64,000 bases of DNA from NCBI RefSeq assembly GCF_019175285.1, contig NC_056527.1:119024133-119088132 (forward strand). The letters run 5' to 3'. Position 1 is the stretch's first letter. Each line of letters begins with the position of its first letter. A program made the position numbers and the translations under genes. Of this stretch, positions 30,710 to 43,600 are shown piece by piece. The stretch is from Sceloporus undulatus. Its lineage: Eukaryota; Chordata; Lepidosauria; Squamata; Phrynosomatidae. The notes beneath the pieces were generated by a model, which was given only the letters and a program-made list of their open reading frames with translations, was not told where the DNA came from and did no database searches.

Positions 30710-33363
30710 CAGCCGGTGGGGGGCTGAGCCCCAAGGAGGAACCGGTGCCTTGTGCGCAGGGCCAAACTGCAGGCAGCATGCCGCCCCTGCCCTCTCCCAT
30801 TAAACCCAACAGAGACCAAGCCGTGGGCCATCCGGGGCATCGCCGCCCCCCTCCGCTAAGCTGTGGCCGGAAAGAGATTTTTCATGAAGGATGGCAATGC
30901 TCTTAATTTTTTTCTTTCTTTCTGGACAATATCCTGGATTATCAAAAAAAGAAAAGGGAGGTGCCAGGCCAAAAAAGCAGCTGCTTCGCCCTGAAGAACC
31001 CTGGCTGGCAGGGATGCCCACAGCCCCAGGAGATGGCTGGGTATCACAGGCAAGCCACAGTTGCCTGTTAGCAAGACGTGTCCACCCCATGCCAGCCCTA
31101 TGCTGACAAGACTGACTTCCACAATGGCCTCTTCTCTCACTTTCTTAGGAGACTGGGCTGGGTGCAATGGCCATGGTGTGTTTGTGCGCACGCATGTGTG
31201 CATGGTGGTCAGGGCTGAACCATGCCACCCTCTCAACACTCCTTCATTGCTCGGCTTAAAAGTGCCAGGAGCACTACCAATCTCTCGTGCTGTTTTCCTT
31301 CTGTCGCCAAAAAAACACAAGCCCACCGCAGAGAAAGGACAGGAAGGGAAAGCAGATCAAGGGGGTTGAGCAGACATATTTCACAGAGGGTCCCTCTGCT
31401 CCCACCCCATGGAAGTAACTGACCCTTTCTTCTGCTTCTTACAATTGTTTAGGGAAGCTGAGCTCCTGTGGAGATGTGGTCAGCCAGTTTTTCCCAGAGC
31501 AGCCTTATCCAACCTGGAGGCAACTACAACTCCCATCATCCCACAACCAGAAATGGGAACTATAGTCCAACACATTGGGGAAGGTAGGAGGGAAGAAAAG
31601 CAATGGAGCCAAGAGCAAAAGCATGTTCATTGAAGATTTTTGGGGAGGAAGGAAGAGACACCAAGTAGGGAGACCTGAAGTTTGGCTGTCACAGGAGGCT
31701 GAACTATAAAGCCAAATCCTGTCATTATCGGGGCCTTTTTGGATGGCAAAACTCCCAGTAAGAGTTTCTACAAGTCTGTTATTTCCCCCCCCCCCCCCAA
31801 AAAAAGCAACTTTTCCCAGATCGTGACACATATCTGAGGGCTCTTTCCTGTTGTCAGTTCCTAGCTGTTGAAAATGGTACAAACCATTTACCAACAAAAT
31901 GAAATAAACGACAAAACGTGAAGCCACAATGAAATGGAACTCTACAGTAATTATGTTTAAAAATCTACAATTTTCTAATTTGTCTTGTATTTTAAAAAAA
32001 GAAAAAAAAAGAAAACTTTGGAAAATGAACTTCTTCAGACCCCTTTCCCCATTAAGACCAAACCCAAATCTGCTCCTCTTTACAAGATATAAAGAGTGAC
32101 CTGCTTTTTTTTTGTTGTTGTTCCTACATCTGTCCTAATGCCTAAATTTTAGTTCACTTCAGTTAACTTTTGCTCAGCTTTTTAAAATCTCCAACTGATT
32201 CTACTTAAAGAATTTCTTAAAGCTAACTTTTTTATATTCCCCTTTCATGGAAAACAACACAAAAAGTTGGGGGGAAATGTTTTGGAGAAGACTTAAGTAG
32301 GAACAGACAAGTTTCAGATCCCTGCTTGGCTATGGAAACCCACTGGGTAACTTTGATCTGGGGATGGTGGAAGTTGTAGTCTTATAGACCTAGAGGAGGC
32401 AGCCAAGGTAGGAAAGGATGCAGAGGCAATGGAGGCAAAGTCTACATTCTCACTGCTGCAAGCTTCCTTGGTGCGGCAGATGACTCTGGCCCTGCTCTGG
32501 TTGGGTTCTGAGCACTCAGAAAGTTATAATCTGAAACAATTTAAAAACAGGGTAATAAAGAACATGACATCAAACCAGTGCCTGACATCCATGCCATGTA
32601 CAAAGAATGACATGTGTCTGATGTTTCACATAATCCAAACAACTCAAGTCCTCCATCCCTTCAGCATCCCTCTTCCAACTCTATGATTCTATGATCCCTC
32701 TCCAAGTACAATTCTCCACGGCACAGACCTCTAAATGCCTGACCTGGCCTCAAACATCTTTAAACCATTCCCCTCCTCATTCCAGGGCTTTATGTGTGTG
32801 TCTCTCTCTCTCTCTCTCTTTAAAAAACTTCTCTGTTTTTCAACAGCTAATGTTTTGATGGCAAGAATCAGCAAGGAGAGGTCTGTGGGTATTGCCAACA
32901 TTATGAACCTGCACAAGTCGGTCAGGGTATTTAAAGTCTCAGTCTTTGGGAGATCTCAGTAGGTTTCAGAGGTCTTTTGAACTTGCTCTTACCTAGCCCA
33001 ACACCTTCCAACCCATTTCTCTTAGCTTCCAACAGTGGGATCCATTCATCACCACAACTTCCTGCTAGCGTCCACAAGACATGGCTGGACCGGTTGGGGC
33101 GCTGGCATGCATTAGATTTACAAATTAGAGTTACAAAAAAGGGGGGTGGGAGGGAGGGGAAGGTGAGAAGGAGAGAGAAGTATATGGAATGGGTGAAAGA
33201 AAACCCAGGTGGGACTCGGGGGGGTTTATGCTCTGCCCCAATTTAAATATTTCAGAAGATTGTCTAGCGTAGCAAGATGACGAAACTGCTTTGCAAAAAT
33301 ATTTATGCTGGGGATTCATGGGAGGGTATTTATATATTTAAAAAATGATGGAAAGAAAATAAA
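30710..33363 (+). other. Probable NYAP1 3' UTR and downstream sequence
   Basis: No reading frame with domain content follows the stop. Poly(A) signal candidates are ATTAAA at 30799-30804, AATAAA at 31903-31908 and AATAAA at 33358-33363. The last has a GT/T-rich stretch downstream and is the best formed. Which is used cannot be told. A C run (31783-31799) and a CR1 tail end (about 32660-32695) lie inside. Confidence 0.45.
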
Positions 33364-33960
33364 ACTGTCACACTGGGTTCCTTCTCTGTGGACTACTTTG
33401 TTCTGCTCAGTTCTGGACTGCAATTTAAAAAAAAAAAGGAGATAAAGAGGATAGTCTCGCTTTCGGCAGGCTCACATTTCAGTCCTTGTGGTCCTTGTGA
33501 CTTTTGTGAGCTTCTTCAGCTCTTAAGTATTAAGTAATATCCAGGATAATGTGAAACACTCAAGGCAGTACTGCTAAGCCCCCATTGAGGGGAATGGATT
33601 TGTTACTTCTGCTCTCAGTGGGATTTCAGGACACCCAAAGCGTCCTTGAGTTTTGGGATTGAAAACTTGAGTTTTGAATAGTCCCTCAGGGATTGCTGAC
33701 AAATTCTAAAATATGTTTGTGGGTTCTGCTTTTCAGCCACATATGTATACTCACATGTATTAGTAGTATTACATAAGGATATCCAATCACCGGTATTAAT
33801 AGCTATCTTAGAGAAGGCATAATTCAATTTTTACATAATTTAGAAGATGAAAGGTAGCTTGTTTTCTGATGGTCCAAGGGGGAAGGACCTGAGCGAGTCC
33901 AAATGGCAAGAGATCCCACCTAAACATTGCTGATGGTCAGGGTTGTTGAGCAGGACAATA

Positions 33961-34089
33961 GACTCCCTGTTTTTGGAGGTCTTTAAACAGAGGTTGGATG
34001 ACTGGGGTGTGTGTGTGTTAAAAGTGGATTTCTGCATGGCAAGCAATTGGATTAGGTGGCCCAACTCTGCAACAGTATGATTCTATAGG
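33961..34089 (+). mobile_element. CR1 3' tail fragment
   Basis: Reads ggaggtctttaaacagaggt, tggatgactggggtgtg and ends caacagtatgattctatagg, the CR1 3' UTR. Confidence 0.75.
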
Positions 34090-35718
34090 ATGTGTCTGTA
34101 TAGAGGACGTGGACAAATTATGTTTGGACTACAATGCCCAACAATGGTCATGTTGGCTTGGGGACTCTGAGAACTGTAATCTAAAAAGTAACATTTCCAA
34201 GGTCTAGAGCCATCACTCTTATTTCAGCAAGGGACATTCCTTTTTCAAACACAGAAAGGAAGCACAGAGAAGGATACCTTTGTTACCCTGATGTTTTAGG
34301 ATTAAAAAGAACCAACCTGAGAACAGAAGTGTTGCAGTGAGTGCTGGGAACTGCCAGAAAATGGTCCAGGACAACAAACATCATTTGGATATTTAAAAAT
34401 CCTGGGAATTAGAGCAATAAATACCAAATCCTCCTGACACATTTGCCTCATCAGGAGGAGCACAAAGGTGGTTAAAAATGTGTATCTAACTCACTCGTGT
34501 CAGGGACTGGGAATGTGTGGCTTATAGATGTTGTTGGGCTGCAGTTTCTACCATTTGTCCACTTTGGCTATGCTTGTCACAGCTGATGGGAGCTGCAGTC
34601 CAAAGACATGCAATGGGCCACTTCTTCCCCATCCCTGCCTTAGCCTGACCAAGTAAGGGCAGATTGCAGGCTCCTTAAGGGCACATGAGCTAAGGAGGGT
34701 TTCTTCCCCCATCTTCCATTATTTGAATTCCAGAAGTAACTACATAAGTTATCATCTATTTCGCTGTAGGATAAAGGGCAGGGTATTTTTTTTTTAATTC
34801 CCAGAAGAACTGACTGTTGGAGGTTTCAAGGGAAAGAAGCTTAAAGCAAGGATCCTTTGGGGGGTCCAAAGGTGTGTGAAAGGGGTAGATGTCTGGAGCT
34901 GAGCAGGTGAGCTATTTTGGGTCTGTTTGCCAGAGGAGCTACAGGGCAACTTGACCTGAACGTCAGAGTGGAGGATGGTCCTCCTCAGTCATGTGTGTTT
35001 TCTAATACTACGCTTCAGTTATTTAAAACATTTTTACCTAGCACCCCTCCCTCTTCAGCTGTAAAAGGCTCCTAGAACGGTTTGAAAAGATTAATAACAC
35101 TGTCCCTGCCCTCAGGCTTACAATCTAAAGGACACCGCACAAAAGGAAAATAGGTTGGAGAGGGAAGGCGGGGAGCAAACTCAGGCCTGGTTCTCCGCTA
35201 TGAAGCTGTTCTTAAAACCTGCTTCTTTTTGGAAAGGGAGAGCTAAGCAAGGTCCCATAGCTGTTCCTTCTCTGGCTGAGCCATGAGGAGGGAGGTTTCC
35301 TTCATCCCATGAGGTTCCTCTTCCTGAGGAGGCATGGGCTCCAGCCTCTCGGTGGCCCTGAGTCCTCTGGCCAAGGGATGAGGAGGCCACCATCTCTTGC
35401 AGCAAAGTGGAAAGTAGGCAGAGTGGAATTATGGCTCAGAAGTTCAAACGGGTTGCTTGAGCATTTAACGAATACATCATGTTATGATTGCCAAACAGTT
35501 CCAGTCTGTGGTATAGATATGCCTGGAGTTGACCATTAGGCAATCTTGCACATTGAGAGCCTGCAAAAAAAACAACAACACCTGGATCTTTTCCCCAGGC
35601 CTTCTTACCTGGTCCATAGCTAGTTTTGGTGAGACTCTTCTTCCTTTGCCATGTTTAACACAAACAGACCGATTCAGTTCATTAAAGATTTCATTAATTT
35701 CATACAAGAAAGGAATGT
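34090..35718. other. No gene seen between NYAP1 and AGFG2
   Basis: Mixed sequence with remnants of 'gttgtagtccaa' MITEs (around 34095-34200 and 34500-34620) and a LINE-tail-like piece at about 35030-35170 (ccctgccctcaggcttacaa). Open frames are short and lack domains. Confidence 0.45.
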
Positions 35719-35862
35719 TGTGGAGTCTCCTTCCTTGGAGGTCTTTAAACAGGCTGGATGGCCATCTGTCAGGGATGCTTTGAATGAGAGTTCCTGCACG
35801 GCAGAGGAAGGGGGTTGGACCTGATCAGGGCCTTGGGGTCTCTTCCAATTCTAGGATTCTAT
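35719..35862 (+). mobile_element. CR1 3' tail fragment
   Basis: Reads ttgtggagtctccttccttg, gaggtctttaaacaggctgg and ends tcttccaattctaggattct. Confidence 0.8.
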
Positions 35863-38800
35863 GCCAAGTTCGTTCCTTTCCAAACAGCCTCAAATCTAGT
35901 AATTGTACCCTCCAAATACATATTCTAATCTGCAGTGGAAGAGGCAGATTGAGTTTTCTCTGGATGTGGAGAGAAGTATTCTCAGAGGCACTCTTGTGCT
36001 TATTCCATGGGCTCCAAGACTGAGGATGGCTACAGGGAGCAGGCGCTGGCCTTCGGCCCTGAACTGAAACCATGCGGAGTGAAATGGCGATGCTTCCCAC
36101 TTCCCCTGACAAAGTTAACCACTGCTCATTCTCCTATTTGCCTGCTCAGCATGGCACAAGTGCATCTCTCTGCCTTCAAGGAGTTTGGGGGCAGGAAAGA
36201 AGCACACAAAGGAAACCCTCTGGAGGAAATCTTCTTGACTGGAGATCTCAGGAGGCACAGACGCAAGGTCCGAGATCCACGTGGAAGGGAGGCGGCTTCT
36301 GAAATCCTGGCTGTGTGTTTCTCTCCCTCCTGTTATGAAAATATTCCACCAGATTTGGTGTCCACACATCTGCCCTAACTTTTTAAGCTCTGATGAATTT
36401 TAGAATTATCAGAATGAGGAAATCCACCTACCCTACAGATGTCTGGGGCAGGTACAGATAAGAGAGAGGGCAGCCAAGTGGAAAAGTAAATGGGGATCAC
36501 AAATGCCGGCTGGAAAATTTCAGCCTTTGATCGTCCTTATCAACCTCCTGCCTTAAACAGTCACCATGTAGTGATAAGCAGAGCTGTCACTTCAACAAAC
36601 ATGCAGCCAGAACTGAAGTGTAAAATGGAGACGAGTCGCTTCTTGTAGTCTTAATAAGAGATACCTTCCAAAAGGTATTGCCTCAGTGCACCAGGAATGC
36701 ACTTAGCAACAGCTCTGATTCACCACCTTGTTTGATTGACCGTAGTCTCTCAAAGCTTTGGGGGGAAAGTTCCCTTCCAAATTCATCGCCAAAGCTGACC
36801 TCTCCACTTGCAGCTATGGAACCCTCAGGCTTGGGCTCAGTAAACGGAGTGCACTGCTTGCAAATTTACAGCAGGTACAGAATTTCTTTTTTAAAAATAT
36901 GTGCTGCCTTCTGCTCCTATGTAGAAGATCTGTGGCCTGAGGCATGGACAGAGCAAAAGCATTAAAGGATGTCAGGGCATCTGAGGCTCTTTCTTAAACT
37001 CAGTCAGTCAGAAAAGGAAGCAGGAGGGAGAAACAATTCCTGTGGCTGGAAACCCCCATACATTCTTTGCCTCTTTGGAAGCGTCTTTGGAAGCAGCAGA
37101 GAATTTGCAGGCCATGCTCCGAGGCACCTGCTAGAGGACCTCCTTCCTTCTGGAAGTGCAGCCCTCTTCCCAAATGTTTTGCAACTCAGAAGAGAAGACT
37201 ACTGAATCAATTGATAAATAATACTTCCTGGTGAAGTGGTCCCCAGCTGCTTCTTCACTTGATGTCTGTCTCAGCTCAGATGCATTGCCCTCTTTTGTGT
37301 GGGGCACACAATGTAATTCTCTCTATTCGCAAGGGCACAGTGTGCTACCGAGGTGGATATCCCTCTTTTCTCAACCACCTACAGACCGCTGAAGAATATC
37401 AATAGCCAGAGGAAAGGTGCAGGGAGGACCAGGAAGTGAGATCCCAATAAACAGAGAGCTCTGAGTGCCGGCACATCCCTCTCTTCTCACATCAGACAGA
37501 TGTCTGAGTCACAGGCACACATAACAACCACATTCTCCTTCCCCAACAGCTACACAGAGGCGCTGCGCTCCCTCGCTCACAGGTCTCCAGAAGTCTCATG
37601 ACAACGTGTGCGAGAGGAAGCAAGCCACGTGCTGCATGAATAAGTCATAAAGAGTTTAGGCTTCACAAAGTGCTTGGGGATTTGTGTTTCTTATTTATTT
37701 ATATGCCCAGCATACACTAAAACTCTTGCCAGTCCAGAGTGAATCAGCCAGCGAACGCCGGGAGAAAGGAAGAATAAGCAGAGAGCAAGGCAGACATTTT
37801 CACAAAGGCCTGCCACAAGAAGGGGTCCTTCAGTGTGGGGAGGAAGGGGGTAGGAGGACATGCCAGGGACTTCCACAGTTTTACCACCACAAACCCTGGA
37901 AATGGTTGACCAGACCTGACTCCTTGCATTTTTGGCAGTTTGTGCAGAAGGTCCTAGGCATAGAAATTTCCCCTCCAGATGCACTGAATTTGCTAAACCT
38001 TGATACAGAAGATAATCCATGGTGTGATATATGATGTACCAGGCGACTTCCCTTTAGGAAAACTAAGCTGGTGGATCTTGCTCATGCTTAAGTTCTGCCT
38101 GAATTGTGGTTGGGATGGAAATGTATTTCAGGCCAAAGTGTGCTAAATGCATCATACAATGTGAAGAAATCTATGTCTCCCCTGGAACTGAAGAGCCTCA
38201 ACCCTTCGTCCCTTGGCAAACCACACAAGCAATTTGAGTCTCTCTGCAACAAGGCAGGAAGCACTAAGAGCTCTGAACAGTCTTCTTCACTAGTTGTTCT
38301 CAAAAACCCAGACTCAGAAGAGGAAAGGGAAGGGTGGTGGAGACATGTCTACAGTTAAGGGCAATGGGTCCGTAGCTATCGTCTCCAAACATTTGTGCAA
38401 CAAATAACACATGAGCTGTTGCCCTCAAAAACTCTGAATCCCTAGATTTTCTACAAGAGGATTACTCAGCCAAACACAGAGAGCGCTGATGAAAAAATGT
38501 AGGTTAGATTCAAGACCCAGCCAGGCCTACACTGACACTCTTCTTTATCCACATCAACAGCTTTAGGACCGTTCCAGGACTAATTCAGCGGCAGCTTCTG
38601 AACCATTACTATGCTTGCTTCCAACAAGACAACACACATGAATACACTGCTGGCAACACCACTGCCCTATCTGGTTACATTAGGATATATTACAGAGAGC
38701 CTTAACCACAAACCCTGTGACTTAAACAGGGATAAAGTTTTTGTTCTTCGGTGATTATCCCAATACTTGCATCAGTTTCTTTAATGATTCAAGGAAGCCA

Positions 38801-39369
38801 GTGTTACCATTATTATTATTACGTTCTGTTAACTGTTATTTATAAGGCAATTGTCACTGTTTCTACTGACTGGCAACTCCCCACAAACCATTCATACATC
38901 TCCCTCCTACAAACACCCATAACTAGATTTGGGCAACAGCTATGGATTTTATCACTAGTCCTTCCGCAAGTGGTGCTCCAAGTTGAAGAGGAGCTCTGTC
39001 AGGACCAGACCCTATTTATGCTTTATGAACTACTGTACTTTCTAACTATGCCTCATAATATATACAGTCTGTTCCGGTCTGAAAACAGAGATTCAATGAT
39101 ATTCAAGCCTCATAGGCTTGATTGGGGCATGCACCATGGGGGCATGCCCCATTGAAAATAACGGAGGTCACCCCTCCATGAATATTCAAGACTGCAGACC
39201 TCAAGTCTGCAAGAAAGGAGGGGCAGCTGTAATAAGTTACCACAAAAATTCTCTAATGTTTTCTGCAAAAGACTAATAAAGTTACCTCTTTAGATGTTAA
39301 TATAATAGCATGGAACCCTGTCTCACAGAAAAGATTTTGAGGTTAAAATTAAGAAAAGTATTGTATGTA
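35863..39369. other. No gene seen
   Basis: About 3.5 kb without recognisable exons or well-preserved repeats. It may hold old, unrecognisable repeats or regulatory sequence. The longest frame (37684-38034) has no domain and no splice context. Confidence 0.4.
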
Positions 39370-40093
39370 TTCATGTATAAGTCTAGAGATTTTAGTCCAA
39401 AACACTGACCCAGAACAACTGGCTCTGCTTATCCACAGGTCAATGTAAGTACTGTGCTTTAACTCACATGTATATAAAAAAAGGAACCATCCGCTTCTGT
39501 GAGAAGAGGGGCAAAAGGCGAGAACTTAGTCCATCCTGGGAGCACCTAAAAGCACCAATGGCATCTATGCTCCTTCCGGGGCACCACTTCTGGACTTTTG
39601 GATGCCTGGGCAGGGAAATCATGGTAGGGCAGCTCTTTGGCATTTCCCCTAAAAGAGTAGAAGGGGTTGCTGCTTCTTTTTGGTTCTTCAAAGGCAGATT
39701 AAGCTCCCACCTTTTGCCACTCTATTCACAGAAGGGGATGATTCCTTGTTTTTTGTTGTTTCTAATAAAGTGTTAGTACTCTAACTCTTGTCTATTCACC
39801 TGTCTCAACATATGCGTATTTTCTTAGCTCCACCTGCACCTGGTCGCCTCCTCCACGCATCACACTGCCACCATTTACATTGTTCCTCCTCCTCCATTCA
39901 GCCTTTGGAATGAGCAAAAACAGTTATGCTTCCTGGGATTTTGTAAGTTCTTTGGTATTGTTTTCCTCTGCTTCATCCTTTATATCCTTTGCTATACATC
40001 CCAATGTTTTACCTTTGACTTATCCACAGTTCATATCAAAATCCAAAATATTAGCCCCTAAATCAGCCAAAATATACATGAGGTTGACTTATA
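39370..40093. mobile_element. Inverted-repeat element of about 720 bp
   Basis: The left end tcatgtataagtctagag, then ttagtccaaaacactgaccc and cttatccacaggtcaatg, faces the right end (gacttatccacagttcat, then gcccctaaatcagccaaaat, ttgacttatac). Arms are imperfect. The interior is non-coding. It ends directly against the repeat that hosts the DIRS element. Confidence 0.5.
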
Positions 40094-40229
40094 CAGTGGT
40101 CCCTTCACATTCGCTAGGGTTGGGGGCAAAGGACCCCCATGAATGTGGAAAAACTGCACATTAAAAAAAAAACACACACACACTATGCTTTTTACCTGAA
40201 AGAATACCTCTCTAGGGATCTCCAGATGG
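40094..40229. mobile_element. MITE-like repeat, left part (continues at 46596)
   Basis: acagtggtcccttcacattc, then aggacccccatgaatgtgga, an A run and acctctctagggatctccag. It stops at the DIRS left end. The right flank of DIRS resumes with the inverted style of text (aacttaatccgcaaaagtca). Confidence 0.45.
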
Positions 40230-40440
40230 ACAGGTTGCTCACCTGTAACGGTATTTCTTCGAGTGGTCATCTGCGAATTCATACAAATGGGTTTTACTGC
40301 GCCTGCGCAGTGCTGTTCGGATACTTCTAGAATCACTGGGCAAAGTACACTTTGCAACATATAGAAACTTTTTGGCGGTAACCCCGCCCCCCTCCTATAA
40401 AGCCCCGGTTCCCGCTCTTTTCCCCAGTTCCAAATTTTTT
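40230..40440. repeat. DIRS terminal inverted repeat, 3' side of element
   Basis: The stretch 40297-40440 (gcctgcgcagtgctgttcgg, then cactgggcaaagtacacttt and tttttggcggtaaccccgcc) is the reverse complement of 46430-46555 with only a few differences. The outer 40230-40296 also matches the internal complementary region. Confidence 0.85.
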
Positions 40441-40504
40441 TCCCGCCAAGTAGGCGATGTAAGACAGAGCCAAAGTGAGCAGGACACCGAGGGGAGGATG
40501 GGCG

Positions 40505-40606
40505 GGATTTGTATGAATTCGCAGATGACCACTCGAAGAAATACCGTTACAGGTGAGTAACCTGTCCTTCTTCTTCGTGGTCTCTGCGAATCATACAAAT
40601 GGGTTT
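40505..40606. repeat. DIRS internal complementary region
   Basis: The first part, up to 40565, is the reverse complement of the element's left end (gaagaaataccgttacagg against cctgtaacggtatttcttc). The second part (cttcttcttcgtggtctctg) is the reverse complement of the right end at 46556-46595. The two outer ends are thus placed side by side. That is the family's known arrangement for making a circular intermediate. Confidence 0.8.
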
Positions 40607-43600
40607 AGACTGACAAGCTTAGGTATACGGCGGAGGGAGTGTCCTGAAACCCAAGCTATGGTAAACCAAGGTAATTTTATTACAACAATAAACTGTGAAC
40701 CATTAAAGAGTCAGTCCTGTTTTTTGCACAACATATCAAATGCAGACATAACATGCAAGGCATAAGAAGGGCATGTAGGGTCACACATGACCATACCCAT
40801 TGGCATTGTGCAAGCATAACCCACAGTTGCAGTGAATAATAACTTTGCAGAACCTGAGGAGGAATTGTAAGGTCATACAAGACCAGTCTCCCTGGAAGCG
40901 AACACAAGTGAGCACATTATAGACCAATTCAAAGGCACAAGACACAAAATAAGACATCAGTGCAACCCAGAAACCAAGACAGCCCTCCCAAAGGCTGCGT
41001 CCCGAATTGCCCTGGTGTCCAGTCTATAATGTTTTATAAAAGTCAACGGCTGGGACCAAACAGCAGCCTTGCAAACATCATCTAAAGCAATGCCAGCCAA
41101 AAAGGCAGAGGATGCTGCGACCGCCCTGGTCGCATGCGAGCGGACCTTGGCCGGTACCGGCTTCCCCGACAGTTCATAACAAAGGCGGATGGTGCTCGCC
41201 ACCCATTTTGAGAGTCTCTGGGGCGACACCGGCAAACCCTTCCTTGGTTCCGAATAGCACTAGAAAAGCCTTTCGGAACGGGTGGAACCCATAGTCCTGT
41301 CCAGGTAGAAAGCCAGGGCTCTCCTGACGTCCAGCATATGGAAGCTGCGTTCCTCCATAGTCGATGGATTCGAAGCCAAGGTCAGCAACACAATATCCTG
41401 ACACATGTGAAAAAGGGATACCACCTTAGGGAGGAAGGTGATATCAGTCCGGAGTACCACCTTGTCCTTGTGGAACCGGAGGAAAGGTTCATCCCTCCGT
41501 AGGGCACAAAGTTCTCCTGCCCGGCGAGCCGAGGTGATGGCCACCAGGAAAACAGTCTTCCAGGTTAAGAGTCTTAAGTCTGTTGTGGCCAAGGGCTCAA
41601 AGGGCTTGGACTGGAGGGCAGCCAACACAACCTCCAAGCTCCAAGCCGGGGCAGGGAGAGAAACCTGGGGGTAGATGTTATTACATCCTTTTAAGAAGTT
41701 TTTTACCAGAGGGTCCCTGAAAAAGGAAGGCAAACCATCATATTGAAAATGTGAACAAATAGCAGACAGGTAACATTTTATGGACTCAAGGCACAGCCCC
41801 GCATCCACCAGTGACATCAAGAAGTCCAGCACCACTGGCACAGTGATGCTCTCCGGCGACAAACTCCTTTCAGCAAAGAATGAAAGGAATCTCTTCCATT
41901 TTGAGGCATAGGATCTCTGGGTCGCAGGCCTATGCGCGGCACGGATCACCCTCCGCACCGAAGGTGTCAGCGCCGTCAATGCAGGAGCCTCCAAGCCACC
42001 ATCGGCAACGAGTCGATGTCGGGATGCCGAACCCTCCCTCCTTGGAGGGTGAGAAGGTCCGGCCTCGGTTCCAGCCGGAGAAACTCGCCGTTGGAAAGGT
42101 GTAGAAGCAGCGGGAACCACGGATGTCTCGGCCACCACGGGGTGATGAGGATCGTGTCGACTCTCTCCCTGGACATCTTAGACACCATCCTGGTCAGCAG
42201 CGGAAACGGGGGAAAGGCATAGATCGTTTCCCAGGACCAGTCGAAGGCGAATGCATCTCCGAGAGGACTCTCGTGTCGCACCCGAGAACAGAACTGGGGA
42301 CAGTGGCTGTTGGAGGCTGTCGCAAACAGGTCGACCTGGGGAGCTCCCCACCTGCAAAATAGGTCGCCGACTGTCTCTGGATGAAGCCTCCACTCGTGGC
42401 AGGTTGATGTCCTGCTGAGCTGATCCGCTAGGGTGTTTTCTTCTCCTGGTAGGTGAATCACCTGAAGGAGAATGCGCCTGTGGATGCACCAGTCCCAGAT
42501 CCTTAACGTGATGTCTAAGAGAGTTCTGGATTTGGTGCCTCCCTGTTTGTTGACATAGTACATCACAGTTGTGTTGTCAGTCCTGAGTAGAATCACCTTG
42601 CCTGAAACGGTGGATTCGAATGCTTTCAGAGCCTTCTCGACCGCCAACATTTCCAGCGCGTTGATGTGGAGCGCACGTTCCTGCAGGGACCACTTCTCTC
42701 TTACGCATAGGTCCCGAAGGTGTGCACCCCAGCCTTCCATCGACGCATCCGTCGTCAGAGTCATTTGTGGTTGAGGCTGGACGAAGGCCATACCTATGCA
42801 CACGTTTTGGGAGTCTAGCCACCATAGGAGGGAGGAAGTCATGGCCCTCGGTATAGTGAGCCACCTGTTTGGTGAGTCTGTCAATGGGTTGAAAACGGAG
42901 AGGAACCATGCCTGAAGAGGCCTGAGGCGCAGTCGTGCCCATGGGGTGACGAATGTCGTGGAGGCCATGTGTCCCAAGGCGACCTGTATGTCCCTGGCTT
43001 TGAGTCTCCTGCGCGAGTGAACGGCGCGCACTGCGGCTGACAGGGCCTGAAAGCGGTCCTGAGGAAGGTAGGCCATAGACTCTTCGGAGTCGAGAACGGA
43101 GCTGATGAAACGGACCTGCTTGGATGGGGTCAAGTGGGACTTCTCCAGGTTGACCACCAGACCCAACTCCGACAAGAGGTTTAGGGTAAAATGAATTGCG
43201 TCCTGGAGCTCCGGTCTTGACGGGGCTGTCAGCAGCCAGTTGTCGAGGTAAGGAAAAACGCTGAATCCCTTCTGATGGAGGTAGGCTACTACTGGGGCCA
43301 TGCACTTCGTGAATACTCGCGGAGCCGTGGCCAAGCCGAATGGGAGCACATTGTAGTGGTAGGCGACGGAGCCGATGGCGAAGGCGAGGAACCTGCGATG
43401 GGATTCTCTTATCCCGGCGTGGAAATAAGCATCCTTCAGGTCCACCGTCGCGAACCAGAGGTCCTGCTGGAGCAGAGGCAAAATGGAAGCCAGCGTTACC
43501 ATGTGAAAACGTCTATATCTTAGAAAAGAGTTCAGTTCTCTTAGATCCAGTATGGGTCTGATTCCCCCATCTGGCTTTGGAACCGTGAAATATCTGGAGA

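Noticed and set aside
37684-38034. 116-codon frame between the genes
   Set aside because: No recognisable domain, no repeat match and no splice context. It is a chance ORF length.
40139-40180. A and CA run near the DIRS left flank considered as a SINE or LINE tail
   Set aside because: It is internal to the flanking MITE-like repeat and no SINE or LINE body is attached.
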